Positions 15,608 to 25,003 of a stretch of DNA of 64,000 bases are shown here, piece after piece. Every line of letters starts with the position of its first letter. The stretch's first letter is position 1. The stretch comes from JAGVIE01 sp964520905. GTDB taxonomy: Bacteria; Bacteroidota; Ignavibacteria; UBA10030; SZUA-254. The notes beneath the pieces were generated by a model, which did not search any database, was not told where the DNA came from, and saw nothing but the letters and a program-made list of their open reading frames with translations. The position numbers and the translations under genes are program-made. The stretch covers positions 62,001 through 126,000 of the forward strand of contig CAZFQL010000011.1 in assembly GCA_964520905.1 (NCBI GenBank), written 5' to 3'.

Positions 15608-18600
15608 CTATTTAATCAATATCATTTTCCTCACTTGGGTGAATGATTTACCCGGATCGCTTATGCTTGTTGCTTCGAGGCGGTAGAAGTATATACCCGA
15701 AGCAACTGCGGAAGAATTCCACTCAATTTGTTTGTACCCTGCGCTTTCCTCTTCGTCTTTCAATGTGGCAACAACTTGCCCCAACACATTAAATATTCTT
15801 AGCTTCACATTGCTTGAGAAGGATAAACCGTATTTAATAGTTGTAATTGGATTGAATGGATTTGGATAGTTTTGTTCCAGCCGATACTCTTTAGGCAACT
15901 GAACACGTCCCGTACTTTCCCATGGGGGTGAGGGAGGCATCTCAGAAGTTGGAACAATTTTGATGCTTGCTTTGCTCAACAATTGTATTGTGGAGGACAA
16001 GATTAGTTGCCCATCTTGATTTACTTTTACCCAGTAACCTTTTCCCGGATAAATTGTATCACTAGTAGTGTAGGTGCTGGTATAACCAAAAAAGCTGCTC
16101 GTTACTACACCGGGAGGTTCGCTTGTAATGGACGATGCAGGAATTGGATCCGAGATTGAGCCGATAAGATTCCAGCCATCTTTCACTGCGATACTTTCTG
16201 CGTGGAGAGGTACACCGATCAAACTCAAACTCTCCGGTGCTGCATACTTGAGCCAATACCCTTTTCCTTCATCTAAAGTATCTTGAGATTGATAAGTACC
16301 TTCGTATGCAAATGCATCTGATGAACTTGTTGGGTAGATTATTGATTTCCTAGTATCTTCGAATATCATGGGTAACGATAAGATGTTCCATTGACCTTCT
16401 AAATAATATTTCTTCAACATTTCGGGACCACCGTTGCCGATAATTTGGACAGTGTCAGGCGAAGTGATACCGTTATGCGTCAGAACAATTTTTCCGGTTA
16501 CTTCATTTAAGTTGGATGGATTGAAGATAATTGGTATATATACGAACCCAGATGGTGGAATAGTGGAGCTACCATCCTCAACCGCAAACTGAGATACGCC
16601 GTTATATTGCCAATTAATATCTAATGGATAATTACCAATGTTTGTAACGGTTACCGAATCTTTTGTGCTCGTAAAGATCGGTATACCACCAATATACAAT
16701 ACATCATTGTTTACTGTGTAGACTGCTGAAGTTGTTGTATCTATTTTTGTTGTCACGACTAAGCTATCACCGAGGGGAATGTTTTCTATACCTAGTAAAG
16801 TAAGGTTCCAGATACCTGTTCGATTATTGGAAAATGCGACCATAAAAGATTGGGATGAATCGGTATACAATATATTACCCACACTCGGGTTTGATTTATC
16901 AATGATATTTCCAGAAGAATCTCTGAGCTCCCAGTTTAAAAAGAAGCCAACCGAATCAACCGAAGATAAGAAGCGAGCTTTTGTCCGCAAACGGAGCGCT
17001 TGCTGAGATGGTTGGCTTAGAGTAATCTGGTAGAGACCACCAACGAGTATTTCGAATGGTACTGTCGTTATGTTCTGTGAGTAGAGTGTTTGTGTTCGCT
17101 CAGAAGTTGGTGAGGAATATATTGAAGAAAGCGGTGAGGTCCCGGAGGATGAGAAATCTGAGAATACTGCTTTTACGAAATAAGAATAAGTTTCGTTTGG
17201 ATCGATCTGGCTATCTAAGTATGAAAAGAAAGGACATCCAACTGCTGGGACTATGAACGTATTGTTGCTTCCATCGTTTTTTATTCTGGTCAACTCGAAA
17301 TGGTCCAACGAGTCCGCACAAGCATCGAAGATCCAATTAACAAGTACGCTTCCAAGGGCAGTTACAGTGCTAACGCCTAGTTGCCTTGACTGTGTACCGC
17401 CAGCAAGTAAGCTGGCCGAGACAGAATACGGATTTGGATGCGTCTCCCAAAGGTTAAGATTTCCACTGGACGAGTTAGGAAAGGCGTAAGGGTCAGGTTG
17501 AGTTCCCGCCCAACGATACGGATCTACCACCTGGTTGTTGTACCAAAGTTCGTAGTGAAGGTGAGGATCGTTCGTACCTTCCTTGCCTGAGCGACCAATG
17601 TAATCTCCCGCTCTAACAATTGTGCCGTTTGCGGGAGTCGGCGGATCCTCAGAATATGGTGAGTCAAAGTCCTTATAGGTATACATGTGCAAAAAGTAAG
17701 ATATGTATCCGTTTGGCTGATCGTTGTTGTCTAAGTGTTGAATTCCTATAGCATGTACCTTGCGACCATCCGTGAACGTGCTAGTACTTATTGGGTAAAT
17801 GATGCGCCCTCTTTGGGTGGCAAAGACTTGCTGAAGAGAAGCTCGATAATCGTAGCCAGCATGGTTGTCGTAAAAAAGGACTGTATCAGGTGAGCCTAAC
17901 AGAAATCCTCCGAACTTTCGGGGTTGCTCTCCATCCTTCTTCCTATAGCCATATAGAGTACAACTTCTATATGATATTGGCTCGGCGGAATAACGCAAGA
18001 TTCCCGAATCTGCCCAACAGTCAATTATCTTGTTGTCGGGTTGACAGTAGGGGTCTGCCATGAAATGGTCAAACACGGAGATGACTCTGTGGTTGAAAGC
18101 AGTATGGCCATCGAGGGGAAACCTCAACTTAAACTCACCTGCACATGGATCACCCGATGGTGAATTTGTAATTGTGAAGTTTGCATCGGACTGATCATGT
18201 GGGTTACCCGAAGGAACACCTGCAACAATGATCTTGTAATCGGAGTTACTCTCCAGATTACACGGCGGTGTAAAGGGATAAGACCCGGAGTTGGAAACAC
18301 TGCCACTTATATTTTGCGGAGGAGTTGAGCCTTTTTGCAGAAGAATTTGAACGTTGCCAGTATATTTCACCGAACTCCATTGAATATTGTATGGTGTTCC
18401 CTTGTACCATATCTCGCCACCATTGGGAGATGTAAGGGTGATGCCCAGACTTGCATTCCAATCACCTTCATGATATAATGCTTGAATCTCGGCATAAGAC
18501 AAAGCACGGTTGTATATGCGGACGTCATCCACTTCACCATTGAATCTTGTCGATGACCCGCTCCCGCTATTTACCCAAAGATGTTTACCTATGCCACCAA

Positions 18601-19234
18601 AATCTATAGGCGTTACGATGGCCCCAGTCATTCCAGCCTGGATTTCAATCAAATTTCCATTTTGGTATGCTTTCATTGTACCAGCAACACCATCATAAAC
18701 CAAAATATAATGCTTATATGTGTTGGTAAAGCTCTCATCATATGGATATCCAATCCCCAATCCGTTGGGAGGATTAGAAACATCAAAAGAAATGTTTCCA
18801 GACGGATTAGCACTGTTGAAATGCCCAATACTCAACAGACCAGATCCGTGTGCACCAAAACTAATGTACGCCTCACCGTGATAATAAGTGAGATTATATT
18901 CCTTTACCCATATACTAAGAGTCACCTGACTCATGCCTTGAACTGAATTTGGAATGGAAACAAAGATGCCTGATCCGTCAAAACCAGAATTACCATTAAT
19001 CAGGCACGCTTTGTTCGGAACGCCAAATCTATCCGATGTTATAGTGGCACCGACAAGTGTTCCATTATTTCCATTCCCGCTCTCATCATTCGCGTTGCCG
19101 TTGAAGGGATAATAAGCTACAAGACCATCGGTGGGAATTTGTGCAAGAGTTAACGTAGTAATCAGCAAAAATATAGCGCAAAGTGCTATGGCGCCAAAGG
19201 CACTCACAAAATTGAAAATTGAAAAATGTTTCAT
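15608..19234 (-). CDS. secreted LamG plus M23-peptidase-like protein with sorting domain
   Basis: A 1208-residue exported protein. After a signal peptide (about residues 1-32) comes a LamG/concanavalin-like domain (FNGEVDDVRIYNRALSYAEI near residue 240), an Ig-like segment, then an M23/LytM-type domain: NHAGYDYRA supplies the H-x-x-x-D pair and DPHLHYELW the H-x-H pair, with IGRSGKEG between. Further on are FN3-like and other beta domains, and the C-terminus ends in a YPNPFNP sorting domain with VKLRIFNVLGQ and SGIYFYRLEA. I chose the second Met (19234), which has GGGGG as ribosome binding site and gives a clean signal peptide. Probably a surface or secreted endopeptidase or a carbohydrate-binding scaffold. 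Confidence 0.82.
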   Translation of the reverse strand: MKHFSIFNFVSAFGAIALCAIFLLITTLTLAQIPTDGLVAYYPFNGNANDESGNGNNGTLVGATITSDRFGVPNKACLINGNSGFDGSGIFVSIPNSVQGMSQVTLSIWVKEYNLTYYHGEAYISFGAHGSGLLSIGHFNSANPSGNISFDVSNPPNGLGIGYPYDESFTNTYKHYILVYDGVAGTMKAYQNGNLIEIQAGMTGAIVTPIDFGGIGKHLWVNSGSGSSTRFNGEVDDVRIYNRALSYAEIQALYHEGDWNASLGITLTSPNGGEIWYKGTPYNIQWSSVKYTGNVQILLQKGSTPPQNISGSVSNSGSYPFTPPCNLESNSDYKIIVAGVPSGNPHDQSDANFTITNSPSGDPCAGEFKLRFPLDGHTAFNHRVISVFDHFMADPYCQPDNKIIDCWADSGILRYSAEPISYRSCTLYGYRKKDGEQPRKFGGFLLGSPDTVLFYDNHAGYDYRASLQQVFATQRGRIIYPISTSTFTDGRKVHAIGIQHLDNNDQPNGYISYFLHMYTYKDFDSPYSEDPPTPANGTIVRAGDYIGRSGKEGTNDPHLHYELWYNNQVVDPYRWAGTQPDPYAFPNSSSGNLNLWETHPNPYSVSASLLAGGTQSRQLGVSTVTALGSVLVNWIFDACADSLDHFELTRIKNDGSNNTFIVPAVGCPFFSYLDSQIDPNETYSYFVKAVFSDFSSSGTSPLSSIYSSPTSERTQTLYSQNITTVPFEILVGGLYQITLSQPSQQALRLRTKARFLSSVDSVGFFLNWELRDSSGNIIDKSNPSVGNILYTDSSQSFMVAFSNNRTGIWNLTLLGIENIPLGDSLVVTTKIDTTTSAVYTVNNDVLYIGGIPIFTSTKDSVTVTNIGNYPLDINWQYNGVSQFAVEDGSSTIPPSGFVYIPIIFNPSNLNEVTGKIVLTHNGITSPDTVQIIGNGGPEMLKKYYLEGQWNILSLPMIFEDTRKSIIYPTSSSDAFAYEGTYQSQDTLDEGKGYWLKYAAPESLSLIGVPLHAESIAVKDGWNLIGSISDPIPASSITSEPPGVVTSSFFGYTSTYTTSDTIYPGKGYWVKVNQDGQLILSSTIQLLSKASIKIVPTSEMPPSPPWESTGRVQLPKEYRLEQNYPNPFNPITTIKYGLSFSSNVKLRIFNVLGQVVATLKDEEESAGYKQIEWNSSAVASGIYFYRLEATSISDPGKSFTQVRKMILIK

Positions 19235-19317
19235 GGAAACCCCCAATATGGTAAATAATTTATTTTGTTATGCTTTACTAAGAATGTAAAACCAATCTAC
19301 AAAAGAACAAAATTAGT

Positions 19318-19412
19318 GGTAGCCGCAACCTTCAGGTTGCGTTTTACACCGTTTTCGCAGACATAAAGTGGCGCAAAGCGCCATCAAGCAAACAGCATGA
19401 TCTGCGGCTACC
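19318..19412. repeat. 95-bp palindromic element, family B
   Basis: Bounded by GGTAGCCGCA and TGCGGCTACC, a perfect 10-bp inverted repeat, with two inner hairpins: GCAACC-TTCA-GGTTGC and TGGCGC-AAA-GCGCCA. It lies in the 236-base space between the LamG/M23 gene and the OPT transporter. It has no coding capacity and looks like a non-autonomous mobile or REP-like element. Confidence 0.7.
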
Positions 19413-19430
19413 AGAAAATTTTTGTTGCCT

Positions 19431-19463
19431 AAGTGCAACGCACATCGAATGTGCGTCGCACTT
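19431..19463. terminator. long hairpin after the OPT transporter gene
   Basis: AAGTGCAACGCACAT and ATGTGCGTCGCACTT are inverted repeats of 15 bases with one mismatch and a 3-base loop. Its position, seven bases past the end of the minus-strand OPT gene, suggests an RNA stop structure, although no clean T tract follows directly. Confidence 0.55.
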
Positions 19464-19469
19464 CTAATT

Positions 19470-21488
19470 TTATTCTTCCTTCGCTCTCATCGAATCCCAC
19501 ACCATATATATGAAGAGAAGAGCAAACATAACTAATCCAAGTATTTCACCATTTGCACTCTCAGCCCAATGAGCGAGGTACCAATTGGAAATTCCGAGAT
19601 CGATCTGAAATCGTTCTACGAGCGTTTGATCGGCAAACCTTAAAAACGCATTGAACACACCAAATAGTGCACCGCCAGCAATGAATCCGGAAGCGATGAG
19701 TGTACCGCGCGAAAATCGGGCGTTGTTTAGTTTCTCATTCTTTGTACGAGAAGTAACCCACCATGAGACAAGTCCGCCGAACACGAGAGGCACGTTTAGC
19801 TCTTGCGGTATGTACATGCCAAGCGCGAATGCGAGAGGCGGAATCTTAACCATAACTAAAATCAAAGCGATAATAGCGCCAACGAGGTACAATATCCACG
19901 GCGCCGGAGTATCCGACATCAACGGCTGAATAACCGCCGCCATTGCGTTTGCCTGCGGTGCGACCATTGCATTCGGACCAGTGAAGCCGTATGTCTTATT
20001 TAAAATCATAATAACGCCGCCAACTGTTGCCGCGGAAACCAGCACACCCAAGAATTTCCATGTCTCCTGTTTCTTCGGCGTTGAGCCGAGCCAGTATCCG
20101 ACTTTCAAATCAGTGATGAAACCGCCCGCAACCGAAAGCGCAGTGCATACAACTCCACCGATTATAAGAGCGGAAATCATACCGGATGTTCCTGATAATC
20201 CAATCCTGACAAGAACAAACGAGGAGAGAATCAAAGTCATCAATGTCATGCCGGATACAGGATTCGTTCCGACTATTGCGATAGCATTCGCTGCAACAGT
20301 TGTAAAGAGGAATGATATGATGACAACTATGAGTAACCCAACGACCGCATGTGTGAAGTTGAAAACTACACCTGCGTAGAAGAAGACGAAAAGCATCAAA
20401 GCCGTTAATAAAATCATCATGACAATGAAGTTCATTCGTAAATCGGTCTGCCAGCGAACGGTTGCTTCAAGGTCGCCCCCTTTATGATGGAAGATTTCTT
20501 TGTACGCAAGATTGAATGCGCCGCCTATTATTTTTGATGAACGAAGTATTCCAACGATACCTGCCATAGCAATTCCGCCGATACCAATCTGCCGGACGTA
20601 AGTTCTGAAAATTTCTTCCGCACTCATATCGGCAATTAGTTTGGTAGCAGTTGCGCCGAGCGGTGTGGTAAGATGCTGACCGATCTCATAGAACAAAGGT
20701 ATCAATACAAACCATGAGAGAAATGAACCGGCGGCGATGATTGCCGAGTATTTCAATCCAACAATGTATCCCAATCCAAACACCATAGCAGATACATTTA
20801 GTTTAGCAACTATTTTTAGTTTATCAGCCATAACCTCACCGTAATGGAACATGCGTGATGTTATAACTTCCGACCACACACCGAATGCGCTGAAAGCAAA
20901 ATCGAACAGACCGCCGAGCAATCCTGCCACAACAAGCACGCCGGCTTGTTTGCCGCCCTTTTCACCTGCTACGAGAATCTCGGTTGTTGCAGTCGCTTCC
21001 GGGAATGGAAATTTCCCGTGCATGTCTTTAACAAAATATTTTCTGAATGGAATCAGGAACAATATGCCGAGGAAACCGCCGAGCGTCGATGCCATAAACA
21101 TCTGCCAGAAACTTGCATCAAGATTGAGGATGTATAATGCCGGAATAGTGAATATCGCACCCGCAACAACAACCCCGGAACATGCGCCGATGGATTGGAT
21201 GATAACATTTTGTCCAAGGGCATTCGGTCTCTTGAATGCAGCAGAAAGTCCGACAGCGAGAATAGCAATCGGGATTGCCGCTTCGAACACTTGACCGATT
21301 TTTAAACCGGAGTATGCTGCGGCTGCCGAGAAAAGTACAGCCATAACGAGTCCCCATCCGACCGACCAGCCCGTAACTTCGGGATAGGGTTTTGCCGGAT
21401 CCATAAGAGGGTAATAAGCTTCTCCCTCTTTCAGTTCTTTATACGCATTATCAGGAAGACCGCTCGTTGTATTGGTTTGATGTTCCAT
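19470..21488 (-). CDS. OPT family oligopeptide transporter
   Basis: A 672-residue polytopic membrane protein with about 15 hydrophobic segments. The N-terminus (YPEVTGWSVGWGLVMAVLFSAAAAYSGLKIGQ) and the internal FPEATATTEILVAGEKGG motif, GTNPVSGMT and the C-terminal LGMYIPQELNVPLVFGG segment are hallmarks of the OPT family, which imports oligopeptides or metal chelates with protons. The substrate cannot be inferred. It starts at ATG after CAGGAGAGTCTA, a good ribosome binding site. A single-gene unit with palindromic elements on both sides. Confidence 0.92.
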   Translation of the reverse strand: MEHQTNTTSGLPDNAYKELKEGEAYYPLMDPAKPYPEVTGWSVGWGLVMAVLFSAAAAYSGLKIGQVFEAAIPIAILAVGLSAAFKRPNALGQNVIIQSIGACSGVVVAGAIFTIPALYILNLDASFWQMFMASTLGGFLGILFLIPFRKYFVKDMHGKFPFPEATATTEILVAGEKGGKQAGVLVVAGLLGGLFDFAFSAFGVWSEVITSRMFHYGEVMADKLKIVAKLNVSAMVFGLGYIVGLKYSAIIAAGSFLSWFVLIPLFYEIGQHLTTPLGATATKLIADMSAEEIFRTYVRQIGIGGIAMAGIVGILRSSKIIGGAFNLAYKEIFHHKGGDLEATVRWQTDLRMNFIVMMILLTALMLFVFFYAGVVFNFTHAVVGLLIVVIISFLFTTVAANAIAIVGTNPVSGMTLMTLILSSFVLVRIGLSGTSGMISALIIGGVVCTALSVAGGFITDLKVGYWLGSTPKKQETWKFLGVLVSAATVGGVIMILNKTYGFTGPNAMVAPQANAMAAVIQPLMSDTPAPWILYLVGAIIALILVMVKIPPLAFALGMYIPQELNVPLVFGGLVSWWVTSRTKNEKLNNARFSRGTLIASGFIAGGALFGVFNAFLRFADQTLVERFQIDLGISNWYLAHWAESANGEILGLVMFALLFIYMVWDSMRAKEE

Positions 21489-21608
21489 TAGACTCTCCTG
21501 TTGTTTCGTTGATGATTAGAATCGAAATTGGCGCTTGAATATCAATGTTGATGAAGTTAAGAAACTTTTTCTATTTTCACAAGAATATTAATGCCGACAG
21601 TAGTTATC

Positions 21609-21741
21609 AGAGACTTCTGAAAGATCTCTCCGATTGTCACCCTGAACGAAGTGAAGGGTCTCAAATCCTCGATAATCGAGATGTTTCTCCCGCTCTTCGA
21701 GCAGGATCAACATGACAAAAAAGAATAAATCAGAAGTCTCT
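21609..21741. mobile_element. MITE-like element with 12-bp terminal inverted repeats, family C
   Basis: AGAGACTTCTGA at 21609-21620 and its exact reverse complement TCAGAAGTCTCT at 21730-21741 bound 133 bases with no coding capacity. Inside are further inverted pieces (CACCCTGAACGAAGTGAAGGGT, CTCGATAATCGAG, CCCGCTCTTCGAGCAGG). A candidate short target duplication (ATC) flanks both ends. The right end touches the stop codon of the lipoprotein gene. The rest of the 255-base space towards the OPT gene shows only the OPT leader. Confidence 0.7.
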
Positions 21742-21742
21742 A

Positions 21743-22993
21743 TCATTTCTTTTTGAAGGTCTGATTACTAAAATCAGGTCGATATTCTATCTCAGATAAC
21801 CCTTCATACAACAACTGCCTGTCGATTATATTCCCCAAAAGATCATTTTTCAGTGTATATACACTCAAAGTAACTTTCGCCGCAACTTGCAGTGTAATCG
21901 GTATAACAGTCGATGCGCTGAATGGATTGGGGTAATTCTGATAGAGTTTAAAATCAGGCGGCAGATTTAAATTTTTTGGAATTATAATAATAAGACCGTT
22001 GATATCTGTGTTCGTGATTATCATAGAATCTTTAACGCAAATTGATCGGGCGTCTATCGCCTGTCCATCTATCGATTGACTTAGATGAAAGTTAGGAGGA
22101 CAGCGGAAATTCCATCTTAATGTAAGCGGATAATGAATCGATTGCATGAGAATGCGATATCGATATACTGAATCAGGTAAAGGAGAAACCGGATATGTCT
22201 TTAACCAGTGCCCGGTTGAAAACCTGACGTCAAAACTTTCCCCGGGCGGCGGCGGCGGCAGTTCGTAATAATCCGGATTCGGAATAAGGTCCTCGCGTGC
22301 CATGTAAAGCGTTCGGTTTGCGCCTGTGTTATCTGCGATGTTAATTCCGCTCCATGAAGTATCAGCCAGATTCGAAGAAATCGTTGAGATAGGGAATACT
22401 CCAATATTGGACGAATGGAATTGTGCCTGGTTTTCCCGAACATCTTGAACAGACATAAGTGTAGGATTCCATGTCAGTATAAATTCGTTGTGGCCGTTTT
22501 TCAGATTAAGCTCGAACGATTGTTGTAGATTGGCAGTGGTATCCACAAGAATAAGTTTTGCAATGCTGGATATTTGAAACGTCCCTAAATTATTAGCTCC
22601 TTCATCCGTTCGCTTGAGAGATGGAAGATTAAGCAAGCCGGGGAAGCGATATACATCGTTCGATTCGAATATCCCGCTTGATGATGTATAACCGAGGACT
22701 GCTTGATTTATATCTACGCCGGTCGGGACTAAATAAATTGAATCGCGGTACAAAATATTTCCCGAGTCCGGATGCTCGGCTAACATCTGAAGCTTGAAAA
22801 CACCCAATGCAAATGTTTGTTCGTTTGCTATGAGGCTTCCACCGCTGATACGGAGACCGGGCGCCGTTTCACCGGATACTGTTTTGACGGTTATCTTCAA
22901 GAGAAAATTCTGTGGCTCGGAAGTTTCGGTGGAAGTGCGCTTGCACGAGATGAAAATACTACAGACAATAATGATGTAAATTAGATGTTTCAT
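21743..22993 (-). CDS. lipoprotein with a shortened C-terminal sorting domain
   Basis: A 416-residue protein with a lipoprotein signal peptide ending in the lipobox IFISC (Cys 17). The central region has no family I recognise; it carries ELPPPPPGESFDVRFSTGHW, a segment also seen in the secreted protein at 61728 (ELPPIPPDEILDVRYST), so the two are related in their penultimate domain. The C-terminus starts a YQNYPNPF sorting domain but stops right after EIEYRPDFSNQ, where relatives continue with SG-Y-Y-L and a final basic segment. The TGA coincides with the edge of the element at 21609-21741, so the end was probably cut off by that insertion. I chose the Met at 22993 for the signal peptide. Confidence 0.75.
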   Translation of the reverse strand: MKHLIYIIIVCSIFISCKRTSTETSEPQNFLLKITVKTVSGETAPGLRISGGSLIANEQTFALGVFKLQMLAEHPDSGNILYRDSIYLVPTGVDINQAVLGYTSSSGIFESNDVYRFPGLLNLPSLKRTDEGANNLGTFQISSIAKLILVDTTANLQQSFELNLKNGHNEFILTWNPTLMSVQDVRENQAQFHSSNIGVFPISTISSNLADTSWSGINIADNTGANRTLYMAREDLIPNPDYYELPPPPPGESFDVRFSTGHWLKTYPVSPLPDSVYRYRILMQSIHYPLTLRWNFRCPPNFHLSQSIDGQAIDARSICVKDSMIITNTDINGLIIIIPKNLNLPPDFKLYQNYPNPFSASTVIPITLQVAAKVTLSVYTLKNDLLGNIIDRQLLYEGLSEIEYRPDFSNQTFKKK

Positions 22994-23035
22994 GTTCTCA
23001 ATTAACATATTTAAGCGGTGTAATTCAAGTGCGGA

Positions 23036-23726
23036 TCAGTCAAGCTTTTTCCTCCTTGAGATGTATTTTGCACCCGGTTCATCAACTTTGAATCCGATTT
23101 GGGGTTTGGGTTTCTCCGGTGGCATCATAAGCTGGCGGATTGCCTCAAAGACTGATTTGATTTGTTTGTCGTGTGTTTCATACTTTTGCTCGAGTTCTTC
23201 GAGTTTGTGTGCAAGGTCTTTATGTGTTGCAAGAATCTGTCTTAGCTTGACGAACGCCCTCATGATAGCAATGTTGACATCTATAGCTCGATCGCTATGT
23301 AGAACCGAAGATAACATTGCCACTCCTTGCTCGGTGAAGACAAATGGTAGTTTCCGATGTCCGCCACGACCTTTTGATATCGCAAGTTGCGATATCAAAG
23401 CTTCATCATCTTCCTTCGTTAATTGAAACATGAAATCATATTGCTACACCCTGTTCGGTAAAGGCAAGCGGTAGATAACGTCTACCACCGCTGCCAGATT
23501 TTGAGGTCGCATTTTGCGACCTCAAAAGTTCGTATTCATCTTCGGTAAGTTGAAACATGAAATCATTGGGGAACCGACTAATGTTTCTCCGGACTTGCTC
23601 ATTGAGCCGCTTTGTAGGTACACAGTATAGTAAAGCGAGATGAGAGTCCAACATAACTTTCTGTCCCCGAATCAAAAAGATTCGTTGCTCGATTCGTTCG
23701 ATTGGTATCAGTGTTGTATGACCCAT
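23036..23726 (-). pseudogene. ORF6N-domain gene, broken and chimeric
   Basis: Two abutting reading frames of the ORF6N family (DNA-binding domain related to KilA-N/phage antirepressors). The 5' frame (23726-23436, 96 residues) holds the N-terminal half ending TEQGVAI-stop. The 3' frame (23431-23036, 131 residues) does not continue from there but starts again at an equivalent point, DFMFQLT, repeating the segment up to FTEQGVAML and then carrying on into the coiled-coil and the PPEKPKPQIGFKVDEPGAKYISRRK tail. The overlapping block is similar but not identical in the two halves, so this looks like unequal recombination between two paralogues, not a simple frameshift. The upstream tail remnant (23726-23779) supports a former tandem array. 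Confidence 0.75.
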
Positions 23727-23779
23727 TAGTTTCTCTCCCTAATACGATATTTAATTTTTGGCTCGTCAACTTTATAGCT
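23726..23779 (-). pseudogene. C-terminal tail remnant of another ORF6N gene
   Basis: Just upstream of the ORF6N gene, and sharing one base with its ATG, is the end of a frame reading YKVDEPKIKYRIRERN-stop. This is the characteristic last segment of ORF6N proteins (compare FKVDEPGAKYISRRK and FKVEEPKVKYVVRKR in this window). Nothing of the rest of that gene remains before the hairpin at 23819-23847. Confidence 0.7.
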
Positions 23780-23818
23780 ATTAACCAGAATTTTTGCTCT
23801 CAGGCAACTCCAATATCT

Positions 23819-23847
23819 TAACCCTCAGACTACGGATCTGAGGGTTA
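23819..23847. other. perfect hairpin downstream of the PIN-like gene
   Basis: TAACCCTCAGA and TCTGAGGGTTA, 11 bp with a 7-base loop. It lies 56 bases past the stop of the minus-strand PIN-like gene and before the ORF6N debris. No T tract, so either a weak stop or the boundary of an inserted segment. Confidence 0.6.
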
Positions 23848-23902
23848 ACAAACTTAACTCTGGATCAAGATAGCAGTATGACTCCAAGTCTGTGCATCTT
23901 TG

Positions 23903-25003
23903 TCATTGAGTTTGCACTCCCTGCTTTTCAATTTGCAGGAGGTACTCTAAAACTTCTTTTTCTTTGTACAAAACCATTGTTCCATACACCTGATCGAACC
24001 TTAATAAATTATTACATACCCAAGCATTAAGCTTTCTTTCAGTAATGAAAGTATGGCAATAAGGTATTGCCCAAGCTGCATGTGAGAGGTCAATCAGGTC
24101 ATTTTCTTTAAACCGTTGATCTTTGTTGAATCTAAAGTAGGCGTGAAGACCTGAATGTACACGAACGAATGGTAATTCTTTCCCAATTTTACCTGTATCA
24201 AAATCCTGATAAATTTGACCAGCAAGTTTCTTCTCGTCTATATTTAATGGACTCTCACCCGCTGTTGTTTGAAAGTATAAACATATCTTTTTAATATCTT
24301 CTTTTAATACATCTAACGTTCCTGCCACCTCACGCAAGTACACCTCATGGAAGGTTTTCCAATCTTGATTACTGTCCTTCGCCGCATTCAGTCGTTCTAT
24401 AATATTTGTTGATTTTAGTGGCAATGATCCATCACCTATCTTTCCTAATATTGCTACCAAACCAAACTTCGAAAGATAATCAAAAAAACTAACCCTCATA
24501 GCCCTCTGATTATTCTCAGATAATCCTGGTATTGTTGGATACAATTCACCCATGATAAAGCCGACTTTAGTCCAAACATATTTTGCTGGATTAAATGATA
24601 CATATCCCCTTGCATTAAACTGAACTTGCCGTATAAAATTCATCAATTCTTGACCGACAATCTTTGAGGGATCAATAAAACAAACCCCTTTGCTAAGTTC
24701 ATCCATAATACGTGCTGTAGATAGCCTTTTCTCAAAAGGTTGCTTCATCAACTCATTGAAAACATGATAGCTTAGTGGACATATCGCTACTTCAGTGTTC
24801 ACTAGTCTATGAAGAATTTCATATATTTGTATTCGAATGGGAGATTTCCCTAAGTGGGTAGGATCGCTTAAATTAATCCAGTAGTTGGTATCTATATATA
24901 TTCTGTGTCTTTTCAACATCATCTCTCCTATCTTGAGATGAAATTCACGAGAATGAGAGTCGATTACCGCGTCTTCCAAAGTATATTCTACTGGTCTTGC
25001 CAT
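23903..25003 (-). CDS. PIN-like domain protein partnered with the methyltransferase
   Basis: A 366-residue soluble protein. Near residue 34 is RIYIDTNYWINL, the first acidic strand of a PIN-like nuclease fold; FNELMKQ follows at about residue 85, and late in the protein DLIDLSHAAWAIPYCHTFITERKL matches the D-x-x-H...P-Y-x-x-x-x-T-(E/D) pattern of PIN-like proteins. The middle is helical and unfamiliar. The start overlaps the methyltransferase stop by one base (TGATG) or, with a GTG one codon earlier, by four, so the two genes are co-translated. Catalysis is inferred from fold motifs only; one acidic position is replaced by Glu and one by His, so activity needs testing. It could be an effector nuclease of a methylation-guarded system. 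Confidence 0.68.
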   Translation of the reverse strand: MARPVEYTLEDAVIDSHSREFHLKIGEMMLKRHRIYIDTNYWINLSDPTHLGKSPIRIQIYEILHRLVNTEVAICPLSYHVFNELMKQPFEKRLSTARIMDELSKGVCFIDPSKIVGQELMNFIRQVQFNARGYVSFNPAKYVWTKVGFIMGELYPTIPGLSENNQRAMRVSFFDYLSKFGLVAILGKIGDGSLPLKSTNIIERLNAAKDSNQDWKTFHEVYLREVAGTLDVLKEDIKKICLYFQTTAGESPLNIDEKKLAGQIYQDFDTGKIGKELPFVRVHSGLHAYFRFNKDQRFKENDLIDLSHAAWAIPYCHTFITERKLNAWVCNNLLRFDQVYGTMVLYKEKEVLEYLLQIEKQGVQTQ

